NCBI GenBank assembly: GCA_900770665.1 | Contig: CAAGKZ010000007.1 | Coordinates: forward strand, 1-64,000 | Source: Bacteroidaceae bacterium | GTDB taxonomy: Bacteria > Bacteroidota > Bacteroidia > Bacteroidales > Bacteroidaceae | Direction of reading: 5' to 3' | Length of the DNA stretch: 64,000 nt | In this document: in pieces, positions 1-8,930 of the stretch | How positions within the stretch are numbered: position 1 is the stretch's first letter | Layout of the letters: the number at the start of each line of letters is the position of its first letter | Translations under genes and position numbers: made by a program | The notes under the pieces: generated by a model | The model's input: the letters and a program-made list of their open reading frames with translations, nothing else | Database searches by the model: none | What the model was told of the DNA's origin: nothing

Positions 1-2627
1 TCGGTAGCAACGCGGTATGCATCTCTATAAGTATCCGGGCCACTGGGAGAGTTATCCATTTTGTTAAACAACACTAAATATCTGTGTTCTCCGGGAACTT
101 GCGCATCCTTGTCGAACGACAACGCATAACCATCGCCACCGACACCACCTGCCGCATTGGCAAAGATAGCGGTTATCACCACATCGCCATCGATATATTC
201 TGCAGGGATTGTCACCTTGCCGTCCTTTACAAGTGTTCCCGGGATAATTTCCTCGCGGTACTGCTTTACACCATGCAACACCTCATTACCATTGAAATTG
301 TGACCGTGAAGCACCTTTACCGCATCGAGCACATAACCTTCTTTGGGAGCAACTGTAAGCGCAAGCGCCTCGCCAAACGCCACTGTAGCGGGCAAAGCAG
401 AACCATCGGCTGAAAGCAGTGCGCCGTTCTCGGCAACAACAGAGAGCGCGCCAACCTCATTGTGTACATTTAGTACCACATCACACACGGCACCGCCGTT
501 CTGCAGAATACCGTTACCGTCCTCGGCGCGGCCGGCAGGGTCAATAGATGCCCAGTCAACCTTGTAACGCATGCGGTAGAAACCGGGAGCCATGTCGGCA
601 GGGACAGTAAACGCAGGCGGGTTGAGCACATTTGTATTTGAAACCCTCTCGCCCTTGCTGTTATATCCCGTTCCCGAACCCAAAGAGGGCTCGGCATATG
701 AGAATGCCATGATATCACTACCGGCAGGGATTGAACCGTCGGCATTCAATTTTGCCTCGAAAGCACCGTCCTGTCCGCGGTCAATGTATACAAAACCGTT
801 CATCCATGTACCTGTAAAGCCGAACGAAGGAGTGACGGTCTCACCTGCCACCGCATGGAATGTAGGGTTGTCAATCTTGCTGTACACCTTCAAAGGAGTT
901 GGCAACGATAATGTCTGCGCGCCAAGCGAAACGCTGTTCAGGCGACGGCTGCCGTGAGTGTAGCCCTGGCTCTTGTCAAAGATAACGGGATAATCCTCGG
1001 TAACAACGGGGGCATTCTTGTTCACAACTTCCATCTTGTCAATGTCGCCCAAATATCCGCTCTCATTGAAAAGGCGCACTACATTCTCGCCCTTTTCGAG
1101 CACAACATCAAACTCGGCCACACCTACTGTACCCCAACCGCCGGAATTACCGGTATATACAATAGCCTCACCGCCATTGACACTCAGTTTCATTGTACGA
1201 TCATCGCCTGTCACAAAATAAACGCGCAGGGTGTACTCGCCACCCTCCTTGCTGTATACATTACGCCACTGAAGGTCGTTGCTGTCACGGTTACCGAGCC
1301 AGCCCACAGCAACACCGCCCGAGCATCCGTTCTTCTCGGAATAGATTGCAGTGCCATATACCTCGTTATTCTTGATTTCCTGATAATCGGTGAGCCATGC
1401 AGTCTCAGCCTCATAAACCTTGCGCTCAAGGCGCTCCTCGGCCTCCAGCTTGTATATTCTTGTTCCGTGAGCAGGAACGGTTACCGAATATGAGCCCTCG
1501 TACACACCTTTATCCTTTTTCTCGAAAAGGTCGCGAACCTTGACATTTCCCGCAAGGTCAAGCTGCGAGAAAGCAATGCTCATATCAACAGACGCATTTG
1601 TGGGGTTGTAGAATGCCACCGCACGCTTTGTGCCGTACTTCTCCTCAACATCCTTCACAAGCACATAGGCACCATTCTCGCGCTTTACAACGTATGCCTG
1701 CAAGCCGAGAGTATTCTGGTTGAGTGCGATAAGTTCCTTGTTCTGCATCAGCTCGAGCGCATTGCCCTTTATGTCGTTCATGTCGCAACCGATGAGCAGC
1801 GGCGAACTCATTATACACCACATGCCGAAGTGGGTCTTGTCCTCCTCCTCGGTCAAGCCGCGACCAACCTCAAGCATGTCCATGTCGTTGTAACGGCCAT
1901 AGCTTGTATAAGCCGACAGATAGAGGCTCTGGTTGATGATGCTTTTTACAGACTCCCAACCAAGATAGATATCCTCGGTTGTGCGCCATGAATCGGCAAT
2001 CTCGCACGCCCATGTACCGGGGAATGCCCAACGGCAGATGTTCCAGGTGATGTCGTCGCGACCGACAGCCTTTATTGCCGCAGCAATCTCCTTGTAGCGC
2101 TGCTCCACGTCAAGGTCAAGACCCTCGTCGTTGTTGCCGGCATCGGCACCGCAATAGTCAATCTTTATAAAATCGAAATTAAGCTTGTCGGGGTTGAAAT
2201 AGAGGTCGAAATCGGCAGCATCGTGACCATAGAGACCCACGCCACGGCCAATCTCATCCTTTGGCTTGCCCCAATAAGAGGCACAGGTATTGCGACCCGC
2301 ATCGCTGTATATACCGGCCTTCAAACCCTTTGCGTGAATATAATCCACAAGACCGCGCAACCCGTTGGGGAAACGATCGGGGTGAATGAGCAGATTGCCC
2401 TCGGCATCACGTCCGCCAAAGAAACCGTCATCGATGTTTATGTGGTCGTAGCCACACTCTTTGAATCCAAGTTCAACCATAGCATCGGCCTGCGCCTGAA
2501 TTACAGAATCATTGATTTGGAAACCATAGGTATTCCACGAACTCCAGCCCATAAGCGGCATATTCTGAGCCACAGCCACAGAGAAGAGCATCAGAACCGC
2601 AAACAAAGAACAAAAAATCTTTCTCAT
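1..2627 (-). CDS. GH27 alpha-galactosidase, secreted, modular (3' end outside window)
   Basis: The frame stays open from the ATG at 2627 to the window edge, so at least 875 codons are present and the C-terminus is missing. A signal peptide (MRKIFCSLFAVLMLF...VAQ, about 20 residues) leads into a GH27 barrel starting MGWSSWNTYG near residue 26. The nucleophile is Asp157 in KIDYCG and the acid/base is Asp219 in WRTTED. The barrel and its beta-sandwich end near residue 398, followed by a CBM6/35-like module (YEAETAW to about 540). The remainder contains a GEVED-like segment (GFVYIDRGQDGAF, then FYRMRYKVDW) and an Ig-like stretch. GH27 enzymes release terminal alpha-galactose, acting outside the cytoplasm here; alpha-N-acetylgalactosaminidase or beta-L-arabinopyranosidase activity is possible. 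The catalytic half is almost residue-for-residue that of the next gene upstream, but the C-terminal halves are unrelated. The start follows AACTATAAT, the same leader seen before the GH2 gene. Confidence 0.9.
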   Translation of the reverse strand, partial: MRKIFCSLFAVLMLFSVAVAQNMPLMGWSSWNTYGFQINDSVIQAQADAMVELGFKECGYDHINIDDGFFGGRDAEGNLLIHPDRFPNGLRGLVDYIHAKGLKAGIYSDAGRNTCASYWGKPKDEIGRGVGLYGHDAADFDLYFNPDKLNFDFIKIDYCGADAGNNDEGLDLDVEQRYKEIAAAIKAVGRDDITWNICRWAFPGTWACEIADSWRTTEDIYLGWESVKSIINQSLYLSAYTSYGRYNDMDMLEVGRGLTEEEDKTHFGMWCIMSSPLLIGCDMNDIKGNALELMQNKELIALNQNTLGLQAYVVKRENGAYVLVKDVEEKYGTKRAVAFYNPTNASVDMSIAFSQLDLAGNVKVRDLFEKKDKGVYEGSYSVTVPAHGTRIYKLEAEERLERKVYEAETAWLTDYQEIKNNEVYGTAIYSEKNGCSGGVAVGWLGNRDSNDLQWRNVYSKEGGEYTLRVYFVTGDDRTMKLSVNGGEAIVYTGNSGGWGTVGVAEFDVVLEKGENVVRLFNESGYLGDIDKMEVVNKNAPVVTEDYPVIFDKSQGYTHGSRRLNSVSLGAQTLSLPTPLKVYSKIDNPTFHAVAGETVTPSFGFTGTWMNGFVYIDRGQDGAFEAKLNADGSIPAGSDIMAFSYAEPSLGSGTGYNSKGERVSNTNVLNPPAFTVPADMAPGFYRMRYKVDWASIDPAGRAEDGNGILQNGGAVCDVVLNVHNEVGALSVVAENGALLSADGSALPATVAFGEALALTVAPKEGYVLDAVKVLHGHNFNGNEVLHGVKQYREEIIPGTLVKDGKVTIPAEYIDGDVVITAIFANAAGGVGGDGYALSFDKDAQVPGEHRYLVLFNKMDNSPSGPDTYRDAYRVAT

Positions 2628-2674
2628 ATTATAGTTGTTTTTTAAATCTTACACTATATATCCAATAAACTTAT

Positions 2675-2706
2675 CAAAAGTATATAAATTAATGGAAACA
2701 CACAAA
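2675..2706 (-). promoter_or_regulatory. Bacteroidetes-type promoter for the window-edge GH27 gene
   Basis: Read on the minus strand this is TTTG, 20 nt, then TACTTTTG. It matches the primary-sigma consensus of Bacteroidetes (TTTG-N19-TAnnTTTG) and lies about 50 nt upstream of the ATG at 2627. Confidence 0.5.
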
Positions 2707-2789
2707 TTGTTTTTAGTCAACTTCAAATAGATGGGGTCCAACATTCATGGCAATATCTCACTATATAGTCTTCCTTGATATTAATAAAC

Positions 2790-2819
2790 AATGCGTTCCA
2801 TCTCACGACGGAACGCATT
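2790..2819 (-). terminator. Hairpin after the second GH27 gene
   Basis: Perfect 10-bp stem AATGCGTTCC / GGAACGCATT with a 10-nt loop, 65 nt past the stop codon of the upstream GH27 gene. There is no long T-run. A diverged copy of the hairpin and its flanks sits at 6428-6457. Confidence 0.6.
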
Positions 2820-2883
2820 ATCACTAAATATAAATTAAAAAATCAAATTACATATCCGGACGAAATCTCCAAGTATTGGTGAA

Positions 2884-5800
2884 TTACTTCACAAGGATTT
2901 TTTTACCACCGGTAATGTAGATACCACGCTCTAACGCGTTAACACGACGACCGGTGAGGTCGTAAATTTCTTCTTTCCCATTTCTGAATTCTACATTCTC
3001 TACACCTGTTGGAGTGTCTGCATCGAAGCGGAAGGTATAGTAAGCTGCGTCTGCACCTTCAGGTTTTGGCAAATACGCATTGTTTGCGTTGTTCAACCAA
3101 ACACCACCGGCCATCTCTGCTTTGTAAAGACCAACTACACCATCAACAACATCAAGAACATACACATCACCTTCGACATTTTCATCGTTTACGGAACCAT
3201 TCATAAGACCCTTATTGAAATCTGCATTTCCATCTTCAATGGTATAAACAAATTTATAAGAACCTGAATTTGCCTTAACAACGACTCCGGTTTCAGCAGG
3301 AAGCACACCTGTCACTTTCTCCATAATTGCATAATTGTCATTTACCTCATTTACGATATAAACGCCATTATCATCGCCCAAATCCGGTATTACAGCACTT
3401 CTGTCAAGATAAAGTGTTGCATATCCGGTCTCGGTCACGTTCAACATGTAAACAACAGCGGCAATAGCCTCATTCAAAGCCTTTGTAGCCGCAAGAAGTT
3501 CCGCATAACTATAATCGGCATTGTCTGCCATCCTTTCATATTCAGCTTTTAGAGCAACAACTTCGTTAAAGACACCTTTGTACATATCGTCTATGCTTGC
3601 ACTCATTCTTGTAATGTCGAACTCAGCCATATGCCAGAATGTTTTCTCAGCCGACACATTGAATCTGAGAAAGCGGAATCCCTCATTCACAACAATAGCT
3701 GATTCCCAACGCTGACCCTGTGCCTGAGGAAGATTATCTTCCAATGTAGCAATATGTGTATATGCACCATCCTTTTCATTGCAGCCAAGAATCTCAATGG
3801 CATCCGGGAAATCCGCCAATTGACCGTCACTGTTGATACGGGTAGAATAACTTATAACGAACTGTGCAAGGTCGTTATTCTCTCCCAAATCAACCTCTAT
3901 GTAGTGAGGACCGGCAGGAGGATTGTTCCAAGTTGTATGAAAAAAGTTTTTGTTCTCTACCTTGCCGTCAACAAGTTGCGAAATTGGTCCCTCGCTCTGT
4001 TCTTGAGCATTGGTCCATATATAATAAGGAGAGTTCTCTGCAGTTGTCTGGAGTGGGAGGTCATCACCTTTTTGATATATCAAATCAGACGCGTCAATAT
4101 TTTCCTTAGCAATTGCATATGCTACGTCGAAAGCTTCGCGTGCGGCAAGCAGTTCTTCGGGGGTCACAGTCTCAACCTCAACCACCTCAAGATAAAAATC
4201 CTGCATACGGTTTGTGTCGTCATACCAACCATAAAGGTTACCACCACCGTCATTCCACAACCAATTGCCCTTTGTATTCCTATCGCCGTGCCAGAATGCA
4301 TAAGTATTATTGCCGTTAATCTCCATAGTATAAGAAGTAGCACCGGCTTCATCGTTTACCAAAGGCACAGGCACAGCACCGGCAGCCACAGCACCAAGCC
4401 ACTTGCCGGTAGAAACATTGCGTATCTTATATTTGTCACGGTCCTCGACGAACTGCCAAACCTGAGATTCATCATTGACATCAAATGCCTTCATGCAAGC
4501 CTGGGTATCATTCTTGGGAGCAATAGCCATGAGGGTAGCATCGTTGTTTGAAGCTCCGCTTTCCTGTTTCTGATTATAAATACGATAGAGCTTGCTTGCA
4601 TCAAAACCAGGGGCAACCGGAACATCCGGGATATCAGTTCCACCATCAGCAACAAGTTTCATGCAGTCAATATCCGGCATCCAACCATTGTCGGAATAGA
4701 GGCGTATCACATTCACACCCTTCTCGAGTACAATCTTGACATCTTCGCTGGCTATAGTATTCCAACCACCCGAATTCACATTGATAACAATAGGCTCGCC
4801 ACCATTCACGCTAATCTTCACAGAACGCTCCTCGCCGGTTATGTAATAGAGACGCATCGTATATTCACCACCGTTGTTGCTATAAACATTACGCCACTGC
4901 AAGTCGTTGTCAGCTCTGTTTCCAAGATAGTTAACCTTGGCACCTCCCGAGCAACTTGCAGTTTCAACATAGTTGGCAGTACCCTCAACCTCATGGTTCT
5001 TCAACTCCTGATATGCCGACAGCCACGCAGTTTCAGCCTCATACACTGTGCGCTCTAGACGCTCCTCAGCTTCAAGAAGATATATGCGTGTTCCATGAGC
5101 TGGCACAGATACAGACATTGAGCCACTCTCTACTCCAACATCCTGTTTCTCAAAAAGGTCGCGCACCTTTACATTACCCCTAAGGTCGAGCATGGAGAAC
5201 TCCACACTTGCAGTAACAGATGAGTTTGTGGGATTATAGAATGCAACAGCACGTTTATTTCCATTAAGCTCTTCGGCATCCTTAACAAGAATATAGCAAC
5301 CATTCTCTTTCTTTACAACGTAAGCCTGCTGACCAAGTGTATTCTGGTTCAAGGCAATAAGTTCCTTGTTCTGCATAAGCTCCAGCGCATTGCCCTTGAT
5401 GTCGTTCATGTCACAACCGATAAGCAACGGAGAACTCATTATACACCACATTCCAAAGTGTGTCTTGTCCTCCTCTTCGGTAAGACCGCGACCTACTTCG
5501 AGCATATCCATATCGTTATAATGCCCATAGCTTGTATATGCCGACAGGTAAAGGCTCTGGTTTATAATACTCTTTACCGACTCCCAACCAAGATAGATAT
5601 CCTCGGTTGTGCGCCATGAATCGGCTATCTCACATGCCCATGTTCCGGGGAAGGCCCAACGGCAGATGTTCCAGGTAATATCGTCACGCCCAATAGCTTC
5701 CAACGCTGCAGCAATTTCCTTGTAACGCTGTTCAACATCAAGGTCAAGACCCTCGTCGTTGTTGCCGGCATCGGCACCACAATAGTCAATCTTTATAAAA

Positions 5801-6267
5801 TCGAAATTGAGCTTGTCGGGGTTGAAATAGAGATCAAAATCGGCGGCATCGTGACCATAAAGGCCAACGCCACGGCCAATTTCATCCTTTGGCTTGCCCC
5901 AATAAGAGGCACATGTATTACGGCCTGCGTCGGAATAGATGCCGGCCTTCAAGCCCTTGCCATGAATATAATCCACAAGACCGCGCAATCCATTTGGGAA
6001 ACGCTCGGGATGAATGAGCAGATTGCCCTCGGCATCACGGCCACCAAAGAAGCCGTCATCAATGTTTATGTGGTCGTAGCCACAATCCTTGAAACCAAGC
6101 TCAACCATGGCATCAGCCTGCGCCTGGATTACAGAATCATTGATTTGGAAACCATAGGTATTCCATGAACTCCAACCCATCAATGGTGGCCGGGAAATAT
6201 GCTGGGAGTTTGCCGTAAAGACAAAGAGCACAAGCAGCATAAATCCAAAAATTCTTTTCTTAATCAT
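2884..6267 (-). CDS. GH27 alpha-galactosidase with CBM, trefoil-like, F5/8-like and C-terminal sorting-type modules
   Basis: This 1127-residue secreted enzyme has a signal peptide (about 1-21) and a GH27 catalytic domain (about 28-400). Asp161 in KIDYC is the nucleophile and Asp223 in WRTTED the acid/base. A CBM6/35-like domain follows (about 408-540). Next come a ricin/trefoil-like module opening FDASKLYRIYNQ (about 560-690), an F5/8 type C-like discoidin module (about 735-880), a helical linker, and an all-beta domain opening LNVTETGYATLYLD. It ends in a Bacteroidales tail (EEIYDLTGRRV ... GIYITGGKKILVK) of the kind found on exported proteins; whether it is a type IX secretion signal cannot be decided here. 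The expected role is removal of terminal alpha-galactose from polysaccharides or glycoconjugates. It lies between a paralogous GH27 gene downstream and a small peptide gene upstream. Confidence 0.93.
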   Translation of the reverse strand: MIKKRIFGFMLLVLFVFTANSQHISRPPLMGWSSWNTYGFQINDSVIQAQADAMVELGFKDCGYDHINIDDGFFGGRDAEGNLLIHPERFPNGLRGLVDYIHGKGLKAGIYSDAGRNTCASYWGKPKDEIGRGVGLYGHDAADFDLYFNPDKLNFDFIKIDYCGADAGNNDEGLDLDVEQRYKEIAAALEAIGRDDITWNICRWAFPGTWACEIADSWRTTEDIYLGWESVKSIINQSLYLSAYTSYGHYNDMDMLEVGRGLTEEEDKTHFGMWCIMSSPLLIGCDMNDIKGNALELMQNKELIALNQNTLGQQAYVVKKENGCYILVKDAEELNGNKRAVAFYNPTNSSVTASVEFSMLDLRGNVKVRDLFEKQDVGVESGSMSVSVPAHGTRIYLLEAEERLERTVYEAETAWLSAYQELKNHEVEGTANYVETASCSGGAKVNYLGNRADNDLQWRNVYSNNGGEYTMRLYYITGEERSVKISVNGGEPIVINVNSGGWNTIASEDVKIVLEKGVNVIRLYSDNGWMPDIDCMKLVADGGTDIPDVPVAPGFDASKLYRIYNQKQESGASNNDATLMAIAPKNDTQACMKAFDVNDESQVWQFVEDRDKYKIRNVSTGKWLGAVAAGAVPVPLVNDEAGATSYTMEINGNNTYAFWHGDRNTKGNWLWNDGGGNLYGWYDDTNRMQDFYLEVVEVETVTPEELLAAREAFDVAYAIAKENIDASDLIYQKGDDLPLQTTAENSPYYIWTNAQEQSEGPISQLVDGKVENKNFFHTTWNNPPAGPHYIEVDLGENNDLAQFVISYSTRINSDGQLADFPDAIEILGCNEKDGAYTHIATLEDNLPQAQGQRWESAIVVNEGFRFLRFNVSAEKTFWHMAEFDITRMSASIDDMYKGVFNEVVALKAEYERMADNADYSYAELLAATKALNEAIAAVVYMLNVTETGYATLYLDRSAVIPDLGDDNGVYIVNEVNDNYAIMEKVTGVLPAETGVVVKANSGSYKFVYTIEDGNADFNKGLMNGSVNDENVEGDVYVLDVVDGVVGLYKAEMAGGVWLNNANNAYLPKPEGADAAYYTFRFDADTPTGVENVEFRNGKEEIYDLTGRRVNALERGIYITGGKKILVK

Positions 6268-6305
6268 AATTATTAAATTTAGTTAGTTATATATTACTTT
6301 CTATA

Positions 6306-6337
6306 CGAAAATGGAAAAATTATTTGATAAAAACAAA
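6306..6337 (-). promoter_or_regulatory. Possible promoter of the full-length GH27 gene
   Basis: On the minus strand this is TTTG, 20 nt, CATTTTCG, about 40 nt upstream of the ATG. It differs from the Bacteroidetes -7 consensus at two bases, so it is tentative. The rest of 6268-6587 holds only this and the hairpin at 6428-6457. Confidence 0.35.
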
Positions 6338-6427
6338 CATGGCGGTGAAAATATTTTAAACATTTTAGCACGGAGATTCATATATTTGTACCAATTCTCT
6401 GCAACATAGTATTCCTTGATATAAAAT

Positions 6428-6457
6428 AATGCGTCCCATCTCACGACGGAGCGCATT
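6428..6457 (-). terminator. Imperfect hairpin, diverged copy of the 2790-2819 hairpin
   Basis: Stem AATGCGTCCC / GGAGCGCATT with one mismatch and one wobble and the same ATCTCACGAC loop as the copy at 2790. Flanks are also alike (TTCCTTGATAT before, ATCACTAA after). It lies 3' of the 54-residue peptide gene and 5' of the GH27 gene, as the other copy lies between the two GH27 genes. A duplication of the hairpin plus GH27 gene would explain the arrangement. Confidence 0.5.
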
Positions 6458-6587
6458 ATCACTAATTAAAATTGAGAAAATTTACTTTAAAATCCATGCG
6501 GATAGTAAGTAAGAATGTAATATCTATATCTCAAGACACTATGCGTGACTATTAGCTTAAAAGCTCGCCTATAGGTCTGTTTGCTGA

Positions 6588-6752
6588 TTAATTCCACAAG
6601 TTGCCCCACTGACCGCGGTGACCGCCTGAAAGCTGTCCGCCGTCTGATGTGTCAACTGTTTTGTCGCTGTTCAATTGCAATGATGCTGCAAGCATGTTTG
6701 TTGCTTCAACATTTACCTCTGTTGCAAGAGGTGATACATATATCTTTTTCAT
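6588..6752 (-). CDS. 54-residue peptide of the MKKxYxxPxxEV type, unknown function
   Basis: Codes for a 54-residue peptide starting MKKIYVSPLATEVNVEATN, continuing MLAASLQL, and ending in a Gly/Trp-rich tail (GGHRGQWGNLWN). A longer frame reaches 6806, but the ATG at 6752 has an A-rich leader typical of Bacteroidetes and gives the usual start of this peptide type. From memory, short 'MKK-Y-x-P-x-x-E-V' proteins with a LxAxS motif about 20 residues in occur in many copies in Prevotella and relatives, without a known role. There is no signal peptide, membrane helix or lipobox. It lies 101 nt downstream of a binding-module protein on the same strand, so may be co-transcribed with it. Confidence 0.6.
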   Translation of the reverse strand: MKKIYVSPLATEVNVEATNMLAASLQLNSDKTVDTSDGGQLSGGHRGQWGNLWN

Positions 6753-6825
6753 ATAGTTTTTGTTTTTTTGTTCTTTTGTAGGGGTAAACCAATGAAGTGC
6801 CCCCAAAGTTTGCGGTGTTTTGCAT

Positions 6826-6849
6826 GGGCGGGCTGACCCTGCCCCTACA
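6826..6849. repeat. GC-rich palindromic intergenic repeat ending in CCCTACA
   Basis: GGGCGGGCTGACC followed by CTGCCCCTACA. On the minus strand it reads TGTAGGGG then a GC-rich imperfect palindrome, resembling the TGTAGGG + palindrome modules at 51115-51144 and 51394-51423 but with a different core. It starts immediately after the stop codon of the 6854-8707 gene on that strand. Confidence 0.45.
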
Positions 6850-6853
6850 TTCT

Positions 6854-8707
6854 TTATTTCACCAATACTTTTTTACCATTCACAATATAAATACCGGCTT
6901 TAGTGATTTCATTCACACGGCGACCGGTGAGGTCGTAGATAACAGTTCCTGTCACTTCTGTCTCAACCTCCTCAATAGCTGTTGTACCACCAAAGTCAAA
7001 GCGTAGGTTTGCGCTGAGTGATGCACCGCTTACTAAGCTTGCAGGCAAATATGCTTTGTTAGCGTTGTTCAACCAAACACCACTTGCCTTCTTTGCCTTA
7101 TAGAGACCAACCTCGCCATCAACTATGCCAAGAACGTAAGCATCTTCCTCAATTTCTGTTGCTGCAACTGTACCTTCAAGAAGATTATCCTCAACGTTTG
7201 CTGTAGCACTCTCCTGAGTATAAACAAATTCATATTCGCCTTCACCCTTAACAACAACACCTGTGTTTGCAGGGAGAATACCTGTTACCTTTTCCATCTG
7301 TGCCCATCCGTTGATTGCAGACTTAACGATGTAAACGCCATTTTCGTTTTCATTTTCAAATTCAGGAATTATAGCATTGTGTGCAAGATACATTGTAGCA
7401 TAACCGGCTTCGGTTACATTAAGAGTGTATTTCAATGCTGCACTCAAAGCGGCTATCTGTGTAGTAAGTTCCGCTTCAGCGCTGTCAACCTCGCTCTGCG
7501 TAAGAGCATTTTTTGCATTATTGCAAGCAGACTTCACATTATTAAGCAACTCTGCACCAACGATGTTACTATATCCTTCAGCGACGTTACCATAGTTTGT
7601 AGAATAGAGGTTGAAAGTACCCATTGCAAAGAAATAATGACCTCCATATTCTATACCCCATCTACCTTCAGATTCAGTTACTGTAAAACGGATATAACGA
7701 ACGGCATTGTCTGTTGATATGACATTTGACTGCCACAATGTTGTTCCGGCGTCTTCCTTTGCAGGTAATCCATCACCACTTTTTGTATAGACTGCAATAG
7801 GTTCTCCAAAATTATTTCCGTCATTACTTACTCTGACCTCTATTCTTGTAGGAGCAGGAGAAACACTCTCCCAGTCTGTCTTTCGGGTTGCATATTCAAA
7901 TACAAAATCACTTAAGTTACCATTTTCACCCAAATCTATCTGTATGTAGTGATCTTCATTCACCACAGTACCACCCCAACGTGTGTGTAAATATGTTGAA
8001 GGGTCACTATCAAGCAATGCTCCAACACCATCTCCATCTCTGCCACCGCCTCCGGCATTCTGGTCGGCATTTGATGAAATTTTGCCGTTTAGATCGATTT
8101 CCGCATCTGCCTTAATCTTTGTTGCAACAACATCCAACAGTTCTTCGGCTTGACTTATAAGCTCATGCAGTTCTGTCTTATCAACAACCTCTTCAAGATT
8201 GAACAAATGCCATGGATTCTCCTCGGCATACCATCCACAAAGTTTGCCACCACCATCGTTCCACAACCATCGTCCTTTCTCGGCATTACTGCTGTGAGCA
8301 TTGCTTGTGTGCCAGAATGAGAATTTATTATCACTGTTCACAACCATACCATAAGATGTGGCAGAAGCTTCATCAACCATGTTTGGGATTGCACTGGGGG
8401 CTACAGCACCAAGGTATTTACCTGTCAATACATTAAGGAGTTTGTATTTGTTGTCACCATCGGCTACGAACTTCCAAATCTGAGATTCGTCATTCGCATC
8501 GTACGCTTTCATAATACCCTGAGTTGCACCATCATTGACCGATATGGCCATATAGCCGGCATCGTTGTTGCCAGCTCCGGTTTCTTGTTTCTGATTATAG
8601 ATGCGATAAAGTTTGTTCGCATCAAACTGACCAGACTGAATGGGAGTCTGCGCCATTGCACCGATTGTAAGGAACAACGATGCAGTTAAAAGTAAAATTT
8701 TTCTCAT
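6854..8707 (-). CDS. Secreted multi-module binding protein without catalytic domain
   Basis: A 617-residue protein with signal peptide MRKILLLTASLFLTIGAMAQ. It has the same module order as the C-terminal half of the neighbouring full-length GH27. First is a trefoil-like module (FDANKLYRIYNQKQ, about 27-170), then an F5/8 type C-like module (about 200-370; DHYIQIDLGENG), a helical linker, the LNVTEAGYATMYL beta domain, and the tail VIYDLTGRRV...GIYIVNGKKVLVK. No glycoside hydrolase domain is visible. It is most simply an extracellular carbohydrate-binding or surface-anchoring partner of the GH27 enzymes, or the remnant of an enzyme that lost its catalytic half; the intact signal peptide argues against a random fragment. 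The gene is 147 nt upstream of the 54-residue peptide gene on the same strand. Confidence 0.85.
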   Translation of the reverse strand: MRKILLLTASLFLTIGAMAQTPIQSGQFDANKLYRIYNQKQETGAGNNDAGYMAISVNDGATQGIMKAYDANDESQIWKFVADGDNKYKLLNVLTGKYLGAVAPSAIPNMVDEASATSYGMVVNSDNKFSFWHTSNAHSSNAEKGRWLWNDGGGKLCGWYAEENPWHLFNLEEVVDKTELHELISQAEELLDVVATKIKADAEIDLNGKISSNADQNAGGGGRDGDGVGALLDSDPSTYLHTRWGGTVVNEDHYIQIDLGENGNLSDFVFEYATRKTDWESVSPAPTRIEVRVSNDGNNFGEPIAVYTKSGDGLPAKEDAGTTLWQSNVISTDNAVRYIRFTVTESEGRWGIEYGGHYFFAMGTFNLYSTNYGNVAEGYSNIVGAELLNNVKSACNNAKNALTQSEVDSAEAELTTQIAALSAALKYTLNVTEAGYATMYLAHNAIIPEFENENENGVYIVKSAINGWAQMEKVTGILPANTGVVVKGEGEYEFVYTQESATANVEDNLLEGTVAATEIEEDAYVLGIVDGEVGLYKAKKASGVWLNNANKAYLPASLVSGASLSANLRFDFGGTTAIEEVETEVTGTVIYDLTGRRVNEITKAGIYIVNGKKVLVK

Positions 8708-8930
8708 AAAAAACTTATATTAAATGTTATAAATTAGGTCTTTATATACAATATGCGTATTTTTTTGTAAAAATAATGAGAACAATCCATTTTACCCCCC
8801 CTGAGTGTTAAATAATGTTAATTACAAAAAAATAATCTCTGTATAGAAAAATCCACGCACAAAAGGAATAAGAAAAACGAGAGTTATTACTAATTTTATT
8901 ACTTTCGCGTAAATATTCAATAGGTATTTC

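Noticed and set aside
3754..4551. A 265-codon plus-strand frame opposite the GH27 gene
   Set aside because: It overlaps well-supported modules of the enzyme and shows no recognisable domain; it is a shadow frame.
6753..6806. Longer 72-codon start for the small peptide
   Set aside because: The extra 18 residues lie upstream of an A-rich leader and do not match the usual start of the peptide type.
1..8707. Classical polysaccharide-utilisation locus
   Set aside because: No SusC/SusD pair, hybrid two-component system or anti-sigma gene is present in this part of the window.
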